A stretch of 64,000 nt of DNA, taken from Variovorax sp. RA8. Its GTDB lineage: Bacteria; Pseudomonadota; Gammaproteobacteria; Burkholderiales; Burkholderiaceae_C. The notes beneath the pieces are model-generated. The model was given only the letters and a program-made list of their open reading frames with translations, made no database searches and was not told where the DNA came from. The stretch is taken from positions 434,001 through 498,000 of the forward strand of contig NZ_LR594662.1 of NCBI RefSeq assembly GCF_901827175.1, given 5' to 3'. Positions 8,144 through 16,825 of the stretch are shown here, piece by piece (positions within the stretch are counted from its first letter, which is position 1; each line of letters begins with the position of its first letter). The translations under genes were made by a program, and so were the position numbers.

Positions 8144-8980
8144 ATGGCCGACGCGAACTCCACTCCCGCCGCGGGCGCGCCCTGGTCGCCGCCCGCCGCC
8201 GGCGCCGCGCCGGCGGCAGCGAAGAAGTTCTCCTGGGCGCCGTGGCTGCCGGCGATCGGCCCGGTGGTGCTCTTCATCCTCTGGGACCTGGTGGTTCGCC
8301 TGGGCTTCATCAAGCCCATCCTGCTGCCCACCCCGGCCGACACGCTCGCTGCGCTGATCACCGGGCTGGCGGGCGGGCCCCTGCTGCTGGATTTCGCGGT
8401 CACCGTGTGGCGCACGCTGCAGGCCTTCCTGATCGCCGCGGCCATCGGCGTGCCCCTGGGCGTGCTGCTGGGCAGCAACGAGAAGGCCTACCGCAGCGTG
8501 GAGTTCCTGATCGACTTCTTCCGCTCCACGCCCTCGTCGGCGCTGATCCCGCTGTTCCTGCTGATCTTCGGCGTGTCGGACATCAACAAGGTCGCGATCG
8601 CGGCCTTCGGAGCGCTGCTGATCGTGGTCTTCAACAGTGCCTACGGCGTGATCAACGCGCGCAAGCAGCGCGTGATGGCTGCGCGTGTGATGGGTGCCTC
8701 GCGCTGGCAGATCTTCAAGGACGTGCTGGTGTGGGAAAGCCTGCAGCCCTCTTTCGTCGGCCTGCGCTCCGCGGTCTCGATGGCGCTGGTGATCGTGATC
8801 GTTGCCGAGATGTTCATCGGCTCGGACAACGGCCTGGGGCATCGCATCATCGATGCGCAGCAGGTGCTCAACGTCAAGAGCATGTATGCGGCCATCCTGG
8901 CCGCCGGGGCACTGGGCTATGCGCTCAACATCCTCTTCCTGCTGGCCGAGCGCCGCATCGTGCACTGGAGCGGACGATGA
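8144..8980 (+). CDS. ABC transporter permease, NitT/TauT (SsuC/TauC-like)
   Basis: A 278-residue inner-membrane permease with six predicted helices. The EAA-type coupling loop is visible at AARVMGASRWQIFKDVLVWES, followed by LRSAVSMALVIVIVAEMFIG, the SsuC/TauC signature. A Pro/Ala-rich N-terminal stretch of about 30 residues precedes the first helix. It starts two bases after the binding protein stop and overlaps the ATPase start by four bases, so the three proteins should be made together. Confidence 0.88.
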   Translation: MADANSTPAAGAPWSPPAAGAAPAAAKKFSWAPWLPAIGPVVLFILWDLVVRLGFIKPILLPTPADTLAALITGLAGGPLLLDFAVTVWRTLQAFLIAAAIGVPLGVLLGSNEKAYRSVEFLIDFFRSTPSSALIPLFLLIFGVSDINKVAIAAFGALLIVVFNSAYGVINARKQRVMAARVMGASRWQIFKDVLVWESLQPSFVGLRSAVSMALVIVIVAEMFIGSDNGLGHRIIDAQQVLNVKSMYAAILAAGALGYALNILFLLAERRIVHWSGR

Positions 8981-9810
8981 GGGCCGCCGCCGACACGGTG
9001 ATCAACGGCCCGGTCTACGCCGACGTGCCGAAGCCGGTCTTCCAGCCCGGCCCGGCCGGCACCCACATCACCATCCGCGGGCTGACCAAGTACTTTGCCG
9101 GGTGGCCGCTGTACGAGGACTTCGACCTCGACATTCCCAAGAGCCGGATCGTGTCGGTCTTCGGCCCCAACGGCTGCGGCAAGTCCACGCTGATCAACAT
9201 GATCGCGGGCCTGATCCCGATCGACTCGGGCGAGATCCTGTTCGACGGCAAGTCGCTGAAGGACACCAAGATCGGCTACGTGTTCCAGAACTACCGCGAG
9301 GCGATGTTCCCCTGGATGCGCACCATCGACAACATCGCCTACCCGCTGAAGCTGGAAGGCCGCTCCAAGGCCGAGGTCGACCGCCGCATGGCGGAACTGG
9401 TGGCCTCCTTCGATGTCAAGTTCGACCTTCACCGCTTCCCCTACGAGCTCTCGGGCGGCCAGCAGCAGACGGCCTCGATCATGCGGGCGCTGGCGCCGAA
9501 CCCCGAGGTGTTGTTCCTCGACGAGCCCTTCTCGGCGCTCGACTTCGAGATGACGCTGTTCATCCGCGAGAAGCTGCAGGAGGTCTTCATGCAGACCGGC
9601 ACCACCATGCTGCTGGTCTCGCACGATCTGGAGGAGGCGGTGTACCTGGCCGACCAGGTGCTGCTGCTCACCAAGCGGCCGACCCGCGTGGCGGAGATCC
9701 TGGAGTACGGCGATGCGCGCCCGCGCACCCTCGAGACGCTGAGCGCGCCCAGCTTCATCGCCACGAAGAAGCTGAGTCTCGAGATCTTCCAGCGCGAAGT
9801 GCGCAGATGA
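8977..9810 (+). CDS. ABC transporter ATP-binding protein, NitT/TauT (SsuB/TauB-like)
   Basis: A 277-residue ATPase. Walker A is FGPNGCGKST, the Q-loop sits in YVFQNYREAMFPW, the signature motif is LSGGQQQ, Walker B is VLFLDEPFSALD and the switch histidine is LLVSHDLEEAV. The FPW following the Q-loop is typical of the nitrate/taurine/sulfonate subclass. The start overlaps the permease stop (ATGA at 8977-8980). It energises the importer made of the two preceding genes. Confidence 0.9.
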   Translation: MRAAADTVINGPVYADVPKPVFQPGPAGTHITIRGLTKYFAGWPLYEDFDLDIPKSRIVSVFGPNGCGKSTLINMIAGLIPIDSGEILFDGKSLKDTKIGYVFQNYREAMFPWMRTIDNIAYPLKLEGRSKAEVDRRMAELVASFDVKFDLHRFPYELSGGQQQTASIMRALAPNPEVLFLDEPFSALDFEMTLFIREKLQEVFMQTGTTMLLVSHDLEEAVYLADQVLLLTKRPTRVAEILEYGDARPRTLETLSAPSFIATKKLSLEIFQREVRR

Positions 9811-9885
9811 AGCTCGCCCCCAGGCTCTCCGCGGTGTTCCTGGCATGGTCCTCGCGTGGGTGGAGCCAGAACGAGAGGACAGCTC

Positions 9886-10089
9886 ATGACACCCAAGCAG
9901 ATCGAGGCCTATGTCGATGCAGCCGCAACTGCGCTGGACCTGCGGTTGCGGCCGGACCACCGCGCCGGCGTGTTGCGCTACTTCGGGCTGGCGGCCGAGT
10001 TCGCGGCCGTCGTGGAGGCGGTGCCGCTCGACCCCCACGACGAGACCGCGGTGCACTTCTCGCCCGTGCCGACGGAGTCCCGGGAATGA
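9886..10089 (+). CDS. atzG: AtzG-like small subunit of 1-carboxybiuret hydrolase (DUF4089)
   Basis: A 67-residue protein beginning [19 protein letters not shown], a DUF4089 (HpxX/AtzG) domain. In Pseudomonas sp. ADP, AtzG binds AtzE in a GatC-like manner and is needed for a stable active enzyme. GAGAGGA precedes the start, and the stop overlaps the atzE start (ATGA at 10086-10089), which fits obligate complex partners. Such a short gene is easily missed in automatic annotation. Confidence 0.85.
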   Translation: MTPKQIEAYVDAAATALDLRLRPDHRAGVLRYFGLAAEFAAVVEAVPLDPHDETAVHFSPVPTESRE

Positions 10090-11513
10090 CGCCGGCCGCG
10101 CTGCTGTTGCAGGACGCCGCAGCCATGGCGCAGGCCGTGCGCTCAGGCGGGGTGAGTGCGGTCGCGCTGGTGCTGGCGAGCCTGGAGCGCATCGCCGCCA
10201 CCGACGCGCGCATCAACGCCTTCACCGATGTGGTCCGCGAGCGTGCCCTGCGGCGCGCCGCCCAGGTCGATGCCTCGCTGGCCTCCGAGCACGGCGTGCG
10301 CACGCGCGAGCTGCCGCTGCTGGGCGTGCCCTTCGCGGTCAAGAACCTGTTCGACATCGCCGGCCTGCCGACGCTGGCCGGCTCCAAGATCGAGCGCGAG
10401 CGCGAACCCGCGCGCGGCGACGCCACGCTGGTGCGCCGCCTCGAGAGCGCCGGCGCGGTGCTGGTCGGCGCGCTCAACATGGACGAGTACGCCTACGGCT
10501 TCACCACCGAGAACAGCCACGTGGGCGCCACCCACAACCCGCACGACCTCAACTGCATCGCCGGCGGCTCCTCGGGCGGCTCGGGCGCCGCGGTGGCAGC
10601 CGGCCAGGTGCCGCTGACGCTCGGCTCCGACACCAACGGTTCGATCCGCGTGCCGGCCTCGCTCAACGGCGTGTTCGGGCTCAAGCCCACCTTCGGCCGG
10701 CTGCCGCGCACCGGCAGCTACCCCTTCGTCTCCAGCCTGGACCATCTCGGCCCTTTTGCGCGCACGGCGCGCGACCTGGCCCTGGCCTACGACGCGATGC
10801 AGGGCCCGGAGCGCCTGGCGCCGCGCGACCCCGGCTGCGCGCAGCGGCCCGTCGAGCCGGTCGTCCAGTCGCTGTCGCGCGGCGTGCAGGGCCTGCGCAT
10901 CGGCGTGCTGGGCGGCTGGTTCCGGCAGCGCGCGCAGCCCGAGGCGCGGGGCGCTGTCGATGCCGTGGCGCTCGCGCTGGGCGCGGTCCGCACGGTCGAG
11001 CTGCCGATGGTGGAGGCCGGCCGTGCCGCCGCCTTCCTCATCACCAATGCCGAAGGCGCGGCGCTGCATCTGCACGATCTGCGCACGCGGCCGCAGGACT
11101 TCGAGCCCCTGTCGCGCGACCGCTTCCTGGCCGGCGCGCTGCTGCCGGCGGCCTGGGTGGCGCGCGCGCAGCGCGTGCGCCGGCTCTATGCGCAACAGGC
11201 GGCGCGCGTATTCGAGCGTTTCGACATCCTGCTCGCCGCGGCCACGCCCTGCGCCGCGACGCCGATCGGCACCGAGTGGCTCGAACTCAATGGCCAGCGC
11301 GTCCCCCTGCGCGCCAACATGGGCGTGCTGACCCAGCCGATCTCGTGCATCGGCCTGCCGGTCTGTGCGGTGCCGGTGTGGGGAGCGCATGCGAGCCTGC
11401 CGATCGGTGTGCAGGTGATCGGCGCACCCTGGCGCGAGGACCTGGTGCTGCGCGTGGCCGCGACGCTCGAATCGGCCGGCGTCGCACATGCGCCGGTCGC
11501 CAGGTTGGCATGA
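10086..11513 (+). CDS. atzE: AtzE-like amidase (1-carboxybiuret hydrolase)
   Basis: A 475-residue amidase-signature enzyme. The catalytic triad is Lys86 (FAVKNLFD), Ser162 (GGSSGGSG) and Ser186 (SDTNGSIR), with the family-typical 24-residue spacing between the two serines. AtzE deaminates 1-carboxybiuret to an unstable dicarboxyurea that decarboxylates to allophanate. The closest alternative is HpxY of the oxalurate/hypoxanthine cluster, which has the same gene trio; the biuH, atzF and BiuH-like neighbours make the carboxybiuret role more likely. It overlaps atzG at the start and atzH at the stop. Confidence 0.85.
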   Translation: MTPAALLLQDAAAMAQAVRSGGVSAVALVLASLERIAATDARINAFTDVVRERALRRAAQVDASLASEHGVRTRELPLLGVPFAVKNLFDIAGLPTLAGSKIEREREPARGDATLVRRLESAGAVLVGALNMDEYAYGFTTENSHVGATHNPHDLNCIAGGSSGGSGAAVAAGQVPLTLGSDTNGSIRVPASLNGVFGLKPTFGRLPRTGSYPFVSSLDHLGPFARTARDLALAYDAMQGPERLAPRDPGCAQRPVEPVVQSLSRGVQGLRIGVLGGWFRQRAQPEARGAVDAVALALGAVRTVELPMVEAGRAAAFLITNAEGAALHLHDLRTRPQDFEPLSRDRFLAGALLPAAWVARAQRVRRLYAQQAARVFERFDILLAAATPCAATPIGTEWLELNGQRVPLRANMGVLTQPISCIGLPVCAVPVWGAHASLPIGVQVIGAPWREDLVLRVAATLESAGVAHAPVARLA

Positions 11514-11905
11514 GCGAAGCCATGACGACACTGGAAATCAACCTTCCCGATGTGCTGGCCGAAGTGACGGCCGCCTTCGCCCGCTACGAGGACGCGCTGG
11601 TCCACAACAAGGTCGAGGTGCTCGACGAACTGTTCTGGAACAGCCCGCACACGCTGCGCTACGGCGCCACCGAGAACCTCTACGGCTACGAGGCCATCCA
11701 GGCCTTCCGCGCATCGCGCCCATCGCAGGGCCTGGCGCGCGAGCTGCTGCGCACCGTCATCACCACCTACGGCCGCGATCTCGCTACCGCCAACTGCGAG
11801 TTCCGCCGCGAAGGCAGCGCGCGCACCGGCCGCCAGAGCCAGACCTGGATGCGCACCGGCCAGGGCTGGCGCGTGGTGGCCGCGCACGTGAGCCTGCTTG
11901 CCTGA
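11510..11905 (+). CDS. atzH: AtzH/HpxZ-like protein (DUF3225, SnoaL-like fold)
   Basis: A 131-residue protein containing [20 protein letters not shown] and [19 protein letters not shown], the conserved core of the HpxZ/AtzH family, which has a NTF2/SnoaL-like fold. AtzH belongs to the cyanurate operon of Pseudomonas sp. ADP and HpxZ to the oxalurate cluster. An amidase-like or accessory role has been suggested and is not settled. The ATG at 11510 overlaps the atzE stop; an internal ATG at 11522 is possible. The atzG-atzE-atzH order here equals that of the atz operon. Confidence 0.85.
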   Translation: MSEAMTTLEINLPDVLAEVTAAFARYEDALVHNKVEVLDELFWNSPHTLRYGATENLYGYEAIQAFRASRPSQGLARELLRTVITTYGRDLATANCEFRREGSARTGRQSQTWMRTGQGWRVVAAHVSLLA

Positions 11906-11943
11906 CCGATCCCAGCCCTCCCCCTCATCACTTTGGAGCACCC

Positions 11944-13059
11944 ATGAGCCAGTTCACCCGCCGCGATTCCCTCAAGTCCCTCGCCGCGCTCGCCTCCGCC
12001 ACCTCGCTGGGCGGCTGGGGCGCGCTGGCAAGTGCGCAGAAGCCGCTGACCGTGGGCGTGATCTACGTCGGCCCGCGCGACGACTACGGCTACAACCAGG
12101 CGCACGCCCAGGCCGCGGCCGAGCTGAAGAAGATGCCCGGCATCAAGCTGGTCGAGGAAGAGAACGTGCCCGAGACCGCGGCCGTGCAGAAGACCATGAC
12201 CGGCATGATCGCGCAGGACGGCGCCAAGCTGCTCTTCCCCACCTCCTTCGGCTACTTCGACCCGCACATCCTCGCGGTCGCGCCCAAGAACCCCGAGGTG
12301 CGCTTCTCGCACTGCGGCGGCCTCTGGTCGGAGGGCAAGCATCCGAAGAACGTGGGCAGCTTCTTCGGCTACATCGACGAGTGCCAGTACCTGAACGGCG
12401 TGGTCGCCGGCCACATGACCAAGAGCAACAAGATCGCCTTCGTCGCGGCCAAGCCCATCCCGCAGGTGCTGCGCAACATCAACGCCTTCACCATGGGCGC
12501 GCGTTCGGTCAAGCCCGGCATCACCTGCAGCGTGATCTTCACCGGCGACTGGTCGATGGCCGTGAAGGAGGCCGAGGCCACCAACAGCCTGGCCGACCAG
12601 GGCTGCGACGTGTTCACCATGCACGTGGACGGACCCAAGGTGGTGGTCGAGACCGCGGCCAAGCGCGGCAAGATGGTTTGCGGCTACCACGCGAGCCAGG
12701 CCAGGCTCGCGCCCAATGCCTATCTCACGGGTGCCGAGTGGAACTGGCTCACGGCCTACAAGACCGCGGTCGAGGCGGCGCAGAGCGGCAAGCCGCATCC
12801 CAACTTCCTGCGCGGCGGACTGAAGGAAGGCTACGTGAAGATGTCCGCCTACGGGCCGATGGTGAGCGATGCGGCGAAGAAGAACGCCGACGACATCAAG
12901 GCGAAGATGCTGGCCGGCACCTTCGACATCTTCCAGGGCGGCTTGAAGGACAACAAGGGCGCGGTCGTCATCCCGGCCGGAAAGGCGCTGAAGCAGACCG
13001 ACCTCGAGCTCGAGAAGATGAACTACCTGGTCGAAGGCGTCGTCGGCTCGATCGGTTGA
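11944..13059 (+). CDS. BMP-family ABC transporter substrate-binding protein
   Basis: A 371-residue periplasmic protein of the basic membrane protein/PnrA-like family. The Tat-like signal is TRRDSLKSLAALASATSLGG, and the mature protein begins LTVGVIYVGPRDDYGYNQAH, the standard BMP opening. GGAG lies just before the ATG. It heads the second importer of the cluster, with two permeases directly downstream and the ATPase at 16826. Classical members bind nucleosides, but several are associated with ureido and purine catabolic genes, so the ligand is open. Confidence 0.87.
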   Translation: MSQFTRRDSLKSLAALASATSLGGWGALASAQKPLTVGVIYVGPRDDYGYNQAHAQAAAELKKMPGIKLVEEENVPETAAVQKTMTGMIAQDGAKLLFPTSFGYFDPHILAVAPKNPEVRFSHCGGLWSEGKHPKNVGSFFGYIDECQYLNGVVAGHMTKSNKIAFVAAKPIPQVLRNINAFTMGARSVKPGITCSVIFTGDWSMAVKEAEATNSLADQGCDVFTMHVDGPKVVVETAAKRGKMVCGYHASQARLAPNAYLTGAEWNWLTAYKTAVEAAQSGKPHPNFLRGGLKEGYVKMSAYGPMVSDAAKKNADDIKAKMLAGTFDIFQGGLKDNKGAVVIPAGKALKQTDLELEKMNYLVEGVVGSIG

Positions 13060-13078
13060 TTTCATCGCGAGCCCGGCC

Positions 13079-14158
13079 ATGCGCAACGCACTGAAGGAAG
13101 CGGCCCTGCCGGCGTTCGCCATCGCGGCGGCGCTGCTCCTGTTCGGCGTCTTCGTGTGGTTCGCCGGGGCGAGCCCTGTGGAGGTCTGGGTGATCCTCTT
13201 CAAGGGCGCCTTCGGCGACTGGTTCTCCTGGCAGAACACCTTGCAGCGCGCCGCGCCGCTGATGCTGACCGCGCTGTGCGTCGCCATTCCGGCGCGCGCC
13301 GGCCTGGTCATCATCGGCGGCGAAGGCGCGCTGGTGCTGGGCGGCCTGGCCTGCGCGGCCTTGCCCTATGTGCTGCCGCTGCCGGCCAATGCCTTCGGCT
13401 CGCTGCTGCTTTGCATCGCCGGGGCCGTGGCGGGCGCGTTGTGGATCATGCTGGCCGGCTGGCTGCGGCAGTACCGCGGCATCAACGAGACCATCAGCAG
13501 CCTGCTGCTGGCCTATGTCGCGATCGGCCTCTTCAAGCACCTGGTCGAGGGCGTGCTGCGCGATCCGGCCAGCCTCAACAAGCCGGCCACGCGCTCGCTC
13601 GCCGAAGGGCTGTCGATCGGCGGCATCGGCGGCTCGGACGTGCACTGGGGCCTGGCGATCGGCATCGTGGCCTGCCTGGCCTCGGGGCTGTGGCTGCGCG
13701 CCACCGCCTCCGGCTTCGCGGTGCGGGTGGTCGGCGGCAATCCGCGCGCCGCGCAGCTGGTGGGGCTGCCCGCGAGCCGGCTGATCCTCGCGGCCTGCGG
13801 CCTCGGCGGCGCCTGCGCCGGCGTGGCCGGCGCGGTGGAGGTGGCGGCGGTCCATACCAATGCCAACGCCTCGCTGATCGCGGGCTACGGCTATGCGGGC
13901 ATCCTGGTGTCCTTCATCGCGCGCCACAACCCGGTGGCTGTGATCCCGGTCGCGATCCTGTTCGGCGGCTTCGGCGCCGCGGGCAGCCTGCTGCAGCGGC
14001 GCGTCGGCCTGCCCGACGCCTCGGTGCTGGTGCTGCAGGGCATGGCCTTCGTGCTGATCCTGGCGAGCGAAGGGCTGCGCATGGTCGACTGGAAGACCTT
14101 GCTGCGCAACCGGATGCCTCAATCCCCCGAGCCCCGGATGCGCAAGGAGCCCGTATGA
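13079..14158 (+). CDS. ABC transporter permease (BMP/nucleoside-type, YufP-like)
   Basis: A 359-residue polytopic permease of the branched-chain amino acid/ribose family. It carries the typical IPARAGLVIIGGEGALVLGG segment and a coupling region VVGGNPRAAQLVGLPASRLI. About nine hydrophobic segments are present. It pairs with the next permease, whose start overlaps its stop by four bases. The pair should form the heterodimeric channel fed by the BMP protein and driven by the double ATPase at 16826. Confidence 0.87.
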   Translation: MRNALKEAALPAFAIAAALLLFGVFVWFAGASPVEVWVILFKGAFGDWFSWQNTLQRAAPLMLTALCVAIPARAGLVIIGGEGALVLGGLACAALPYVLPLPANAFGSLLLCIAGAVAGALWIMLAGWLRQYRGINETISSLLLAYVAIGLFKHLVEGVLRDPASLNKPATRSLAEGLSIGGIGGSDVHWGLAIGIVACLASGLWLRATASGFAVRVVGGNPRAAQLVGLPASRLILAACGLGGACAGVAGAVEVAAVHTNANASLIAGYGYAGILVSFIARHNPVAVIPVAILFGGFGAAGSLLQRRVGLPDASVLVLQGMAFVLILASEGLRMVDWKTLLRNRMPQSPEPRMRKEPV

Positions 14159-15075
14159 CGCCGGACCCGTGGATCGCGCTCGTCGCCGGCATCGTCGGCG
14201 GCGCCCTGCGTGTCGGCGCGCCCTTCCTGTTCGTCAGTCTCGGCGAATGCCTGACCGAGAAGTCGGGCCGCATCAACCTCGGTCTCGAAGGCGTGCTGGT
14301 GCTCTCGGCCATGGCCTCCTTCGGGGGAGCCTGGCTCACGGACTCGGCCTGGCTGGGGGTGCTGATCGGCGCCACGGCCGGCGCGCTGCTGGCGCTGCTG
14401 CATGGCCTGCTGTGCTCGCTCGACCGCGTCAACGACGTGGCGACCGGCATCGCGCTGATGCTGTTCGGCACCGGGCTCGCCTTCTACCTCGGCAAGCCGC
14501 TGATCCAGCCGCAGGCGCCGCAGCTGCCGGCCATCCCGCTGGGCAACTGGAGCGAGAACCCGGTGGTGCGCTCCGCGCTTCAGGTCAATGCGCTGGTGCC
14601 GCTGGGCATCGTGCTGGCGCTGGTGTTGTGGTGGGCCTTCGCGCGCACGCGCATCGGGCTGCTGGTGCGCATGGCGGGCGACTCGGCCAACGCGACGCGG
14701 GCGCTGGGCTATTCGGTGGCGGGCCTGCGCATCGGGGCCACCACCGCCGGCGGCTTCATCGCGGGGCTGGGCGGCGCGTCGCTGACGCTCTTCTACCCGG
14801 GCAGCTGGAACGAGGGCATCTCGAGCGGGCAGGGCTTGATCGCCGTGGCGCTGGTGATCTTCGCGCGCTGGAGCCCGCTGCGCTGCATCGGCGCGGCGCT
14901 GCTCTTCGGCGGCGCCGGCGCGATCGGGCCGGCGCTGCAGTCCATCGGCGTGGGCTGGGGCTACCACCTCTTCAATACGGTGCCCTACGTGCTCACGCTG
15001 GTGATCCTGGTGCTGACCTGCAAGCCGGGCAGCGTGGCCGCCGGAAGCCCCGGCGAGCTTTCATCGACCCGTTGA
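14155..15075 (+). CDS. ABC transporter permease (BMP/nucleoside-type, YufQ-like)
   Basis: A 306-residue permease of the same family. It has the segment [20 protein letters not shown], diagnostic of the second permease of these systems, and a coupling loop [17 protein letters not shown]. The ATG at 14155 overlaps the stop of the first permease. A C-terminal hydrophilic tail [15 protein letters not shown] follows the last helix. The formamidase gene begins 14 bases downstream, so catabolic and transport genes are intermixed in one transcript. Confidence 0.87.
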   Translation: MTPDPWIALVAGIVGGALRVGAPFLFVSLGECLTEKSGRINLGLEGVLVLSAMASFGGAWLTDSAWLGVLIGATAGALLALLHGLLCSLDRVNDVATGIALMLFGTGLAFYLGKPLIQPQAPQLPAIPLGNWSENPVVRSALQVNALVPLGIVLALVLWWAFARTRIGLLVRMAGDSANATRALGYSVAGLRIGATTAGGFIAGLGGASLTLFYPGSWNEGISSGQGLIAVALVIFARWSPLRCIGAALLFGGAGAIGPALQSIGVGWGYHLFNTVPYVLTLVILVLTCKPGSVAAGSPGELSSTR

Positions 15076-15089
15076 AAGGAGAGACGCCG

Positions 15090-16097
15090 ATGAGCGGTCT
15101 GGGTGGTTTGAACAAGTCGGCCCATGGAGTGGTCCTCGGGCTGGTGCAGCTGCAACTGCCGGTCGTGAAGACGCCCGCCGACCTGGCGGCGCAGACGCAG
15201 CGCATCTGCGAGCTGGTTGCCAAGGCGCGCCGCAACCAGGGAACGATGGACCTGGTGGTATTCCCGGAGTATTCGCTGCACGGCCTGTCGATGGACACCG
15301 CGCCCGAGATCATGTGCACGCTGGACGGCCCCGAGGTGGCGGCCTTCAGGCAGGCCTGCATCGACAACGCGATCTGGGGCTGCTTCTCGATCATGGAGGC
15401 CAATCCCGGCGGCAATCCGTACAACAGCGGGCTGATCATCGACGACCAGGGGGCGATCCGGCTCTACTACCGCAAGATGCATCCCTGGGTGCCGGTCGAG
15501 CCCTGGGAGCCCGGCAACATCGGCATCCCCGTGTGCGACGGGCCCAACGGCAGCAAGCTCGCGCTGATCATCTGCCACGACGGCATGCTGCCCGAGATGG
15601 CGCGCGAAGCCGCGTACAAGGGCGCCGAGATCATCATCCGCACGGCGGGCTACACCGCGCCGATCCGCCATGCCTGGCGCATCACCAACCAGGCCAATGC
15701 CTTCTGCAACCTGGCCTGCACCGCGAGCGTGTGCATGTGCGGCAGCGACGGCACCTTCGACTCGATGGGCGAGGGCATGTTCTGCAACTTCGACGGCACG
15801 GTGCTGGTCGAGGGCGGCGGCCGGCCCGACGAGATCGTCACCGCCGAGCTGCGGCCCGACCTGGTGCGCGAGGCGCGCATCGGCTGGGGCGTGGAGAACA
15901 ACATCTACCAGCTCTACCACCGCGGCTACGTGGCGGTGAAGGGCGGTGCGCAGGACTGCCCGTACACCTACATGCGGGACATGGCGGCCGGCCGCTACCG
16001 GCTGCCGTGGAGCGAGGAAGTGAAGGTGAAGGACGGCAGCGGCTTCGGCTTCGGGCCGCCGGTGCGCGCCTACAAGGGGCCGGAGGAAATGGGATGA
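15090..16097 (+). CDS. amiF: Formamidase (AmiF-like, nitrilase superfamily)
   Basis: A 335-residue nitrilase-superfamily enzyme very close in pattern to Helicobacter AmiF, which hydrolyses formamide to formate and ammonia. Catalytic residues are Glu60 (VVFPEYS), Lys129 (YYRKMHPW) and Cys162 ([10 protein letters not shown]). Other AmiF-type landmarks are [18 protein letters not shown] and [18 protein letters not shown] precedes the ATG. The stop overlaps the biuH start (ATGA at 16094-16097). No step of biuret breakdown obviously needs a formamidase, so it may widen the operon to other small amides or act on a pathway by-product. Confidence 0.88.
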   Translation: MSGLGGLNKSAHGVVLGLVQLQLPVVKTPADLAAQTQRICELVAKARRNQGTMDLVVFPEYSLHGLSMDTAPEIMCTLDGPEVAAFRQACIDNAIWGCFSIMEANPGGNPYNSGLIIDDQGAIRLYYRKMHPWVPVEPWEPGNIGIPVCDGPNGSKLALIICHDGMLPEMAREAAYKGAEIIIRTAGYTAPIRHAWRITNQANAFCNLACTASVCMCGSDGTFDSMGEGMFCNFDGTVLVEGGGRPDEIVTAELRPDLVREARIGWGVENNIYQLYHRGYVAVKGGAQDCPYTYMRDMAAGRYRLPWSEEVKVKDGSGFGFGPPVRAYKGPEEMG

Positions 16098-16810
16098 GCA
16101 GTCAGACGCAGGGCATTGGGCGCTTCGTCCACGCCGACCCCTATCGCTGGCCCTACAACGGTGCGCTGCGGCCCGAAAACACGGCGCTCATCGTGATCGA
16201 CATGCAGACCGACTTCTGCGGCCAGGGCGGCTACGTCGACGTGATGGGTTATGACCTGTCGCTGGTGCAGGCGCCGATCGAGCCGATCGCTCGGACGATG
16301 GCGCGCCTGCGCGCGCTCGGCTTCCACGTCATTCACACGCGCGAAGGCCACCGGCCGGACCTGGCCGACCTGCCGGCCAACAAGCGCTGGCGCTCGCGCC
16401 AGATCGGCGCCGGCGGCGTGGGCATCGGCGATGCGGGCCCGTGCGGGCGCATCCTGGTGCGCGGCGAACCGGGCTGGGAGATCATTCCGGCGCTCGCGCC
16501 GCTGCCCGGCGAGGTGGTGATCGACAAGCCCGGCAAGGGATCCTTCTATGCCACCGATCTCGAGCTGGTCCTGCGTACGCGCGGCATCGAGAACCTGATC
16601 CTCGCCGGCATCACCACCGACGTCTGCGTGCACACCACCATGCGCGACGCCAACGACCGCGGCTTCGAGTGCCTGCTGCTGTCGGATTGCACCGCCGCGA
16701 CGGACCACGGCAACCACCTCGCGGCGCTGAAGATGATCACCATGCAGGGCGGCGTGTTCGGCGCGCATGCCAGCTCGGCCGCGCTGCTCGACGCACTGGG
16801 CGAGATGTAG
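16094..16810 (+). CDS. biuH: Biuret hydrolase (biuretase, isochorismatase-like superfamily)
   Basis: A 238-residue cysteine hydrolase that converts biuret to allophanate and ammonia. The stretch [20 protein letters not shown] followed by [35 protein letters not shown] and [17 protein letters not shown] is, from memory, nearly that of Rhizobium leguminosarum BiuH. Catalytic residues are Asp36, Lys145 and Cys178; the latter two are shifted by three from the Rhizobium numbering (142, 175), consistent with a three-residue insertion near GAGGVG. It is translationally coupled to the formamidase. Its product is the substrate of AtzF at the head of the operon. Confidence 0.93.
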   Translation: MSSQTQGIGRFVHADPYRWPYNGALRPENTALIVIDMQTDFCGQGGYVDVMGYDLSLVQAPIEPIARTMARLRALGFHVIHTREGHRPDLADLPANKRWRSRQIGAGGVGIGDAGPCGRILVRGEPGWEIIPALAPLPGEVVIDKPGKGSFYATDLELVLRTRGIENLILAGITTDVCVHTTMRDANDRGFECLLLSDCTAATDHGNHLAALKMITMQGGVFGAHASSAALLDALGEM

Positions 16811-16825
16811 CAGGGAGCCTTGCCC

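Noticed and set aside
9846-9865. Sigma-54-like site CTGGCATGGTCCTCGCG before atzG
   Set aside because: Mismatches at both essential elements (CAT for CAC, TCGC for TTGC) and it lies inside the transcript from the much better promoter at 5364.
10086-11905. Assignment of the amidase trio as HpxX-HpxY-HpxZ of oxalurate catabolism
   Set aside because: The families are homologous, but the neighbours biuH, atzF and a second BiuH-like enzyme fit carboxybiuret better, and no hpx purine genes are present. Left as the main alternative.
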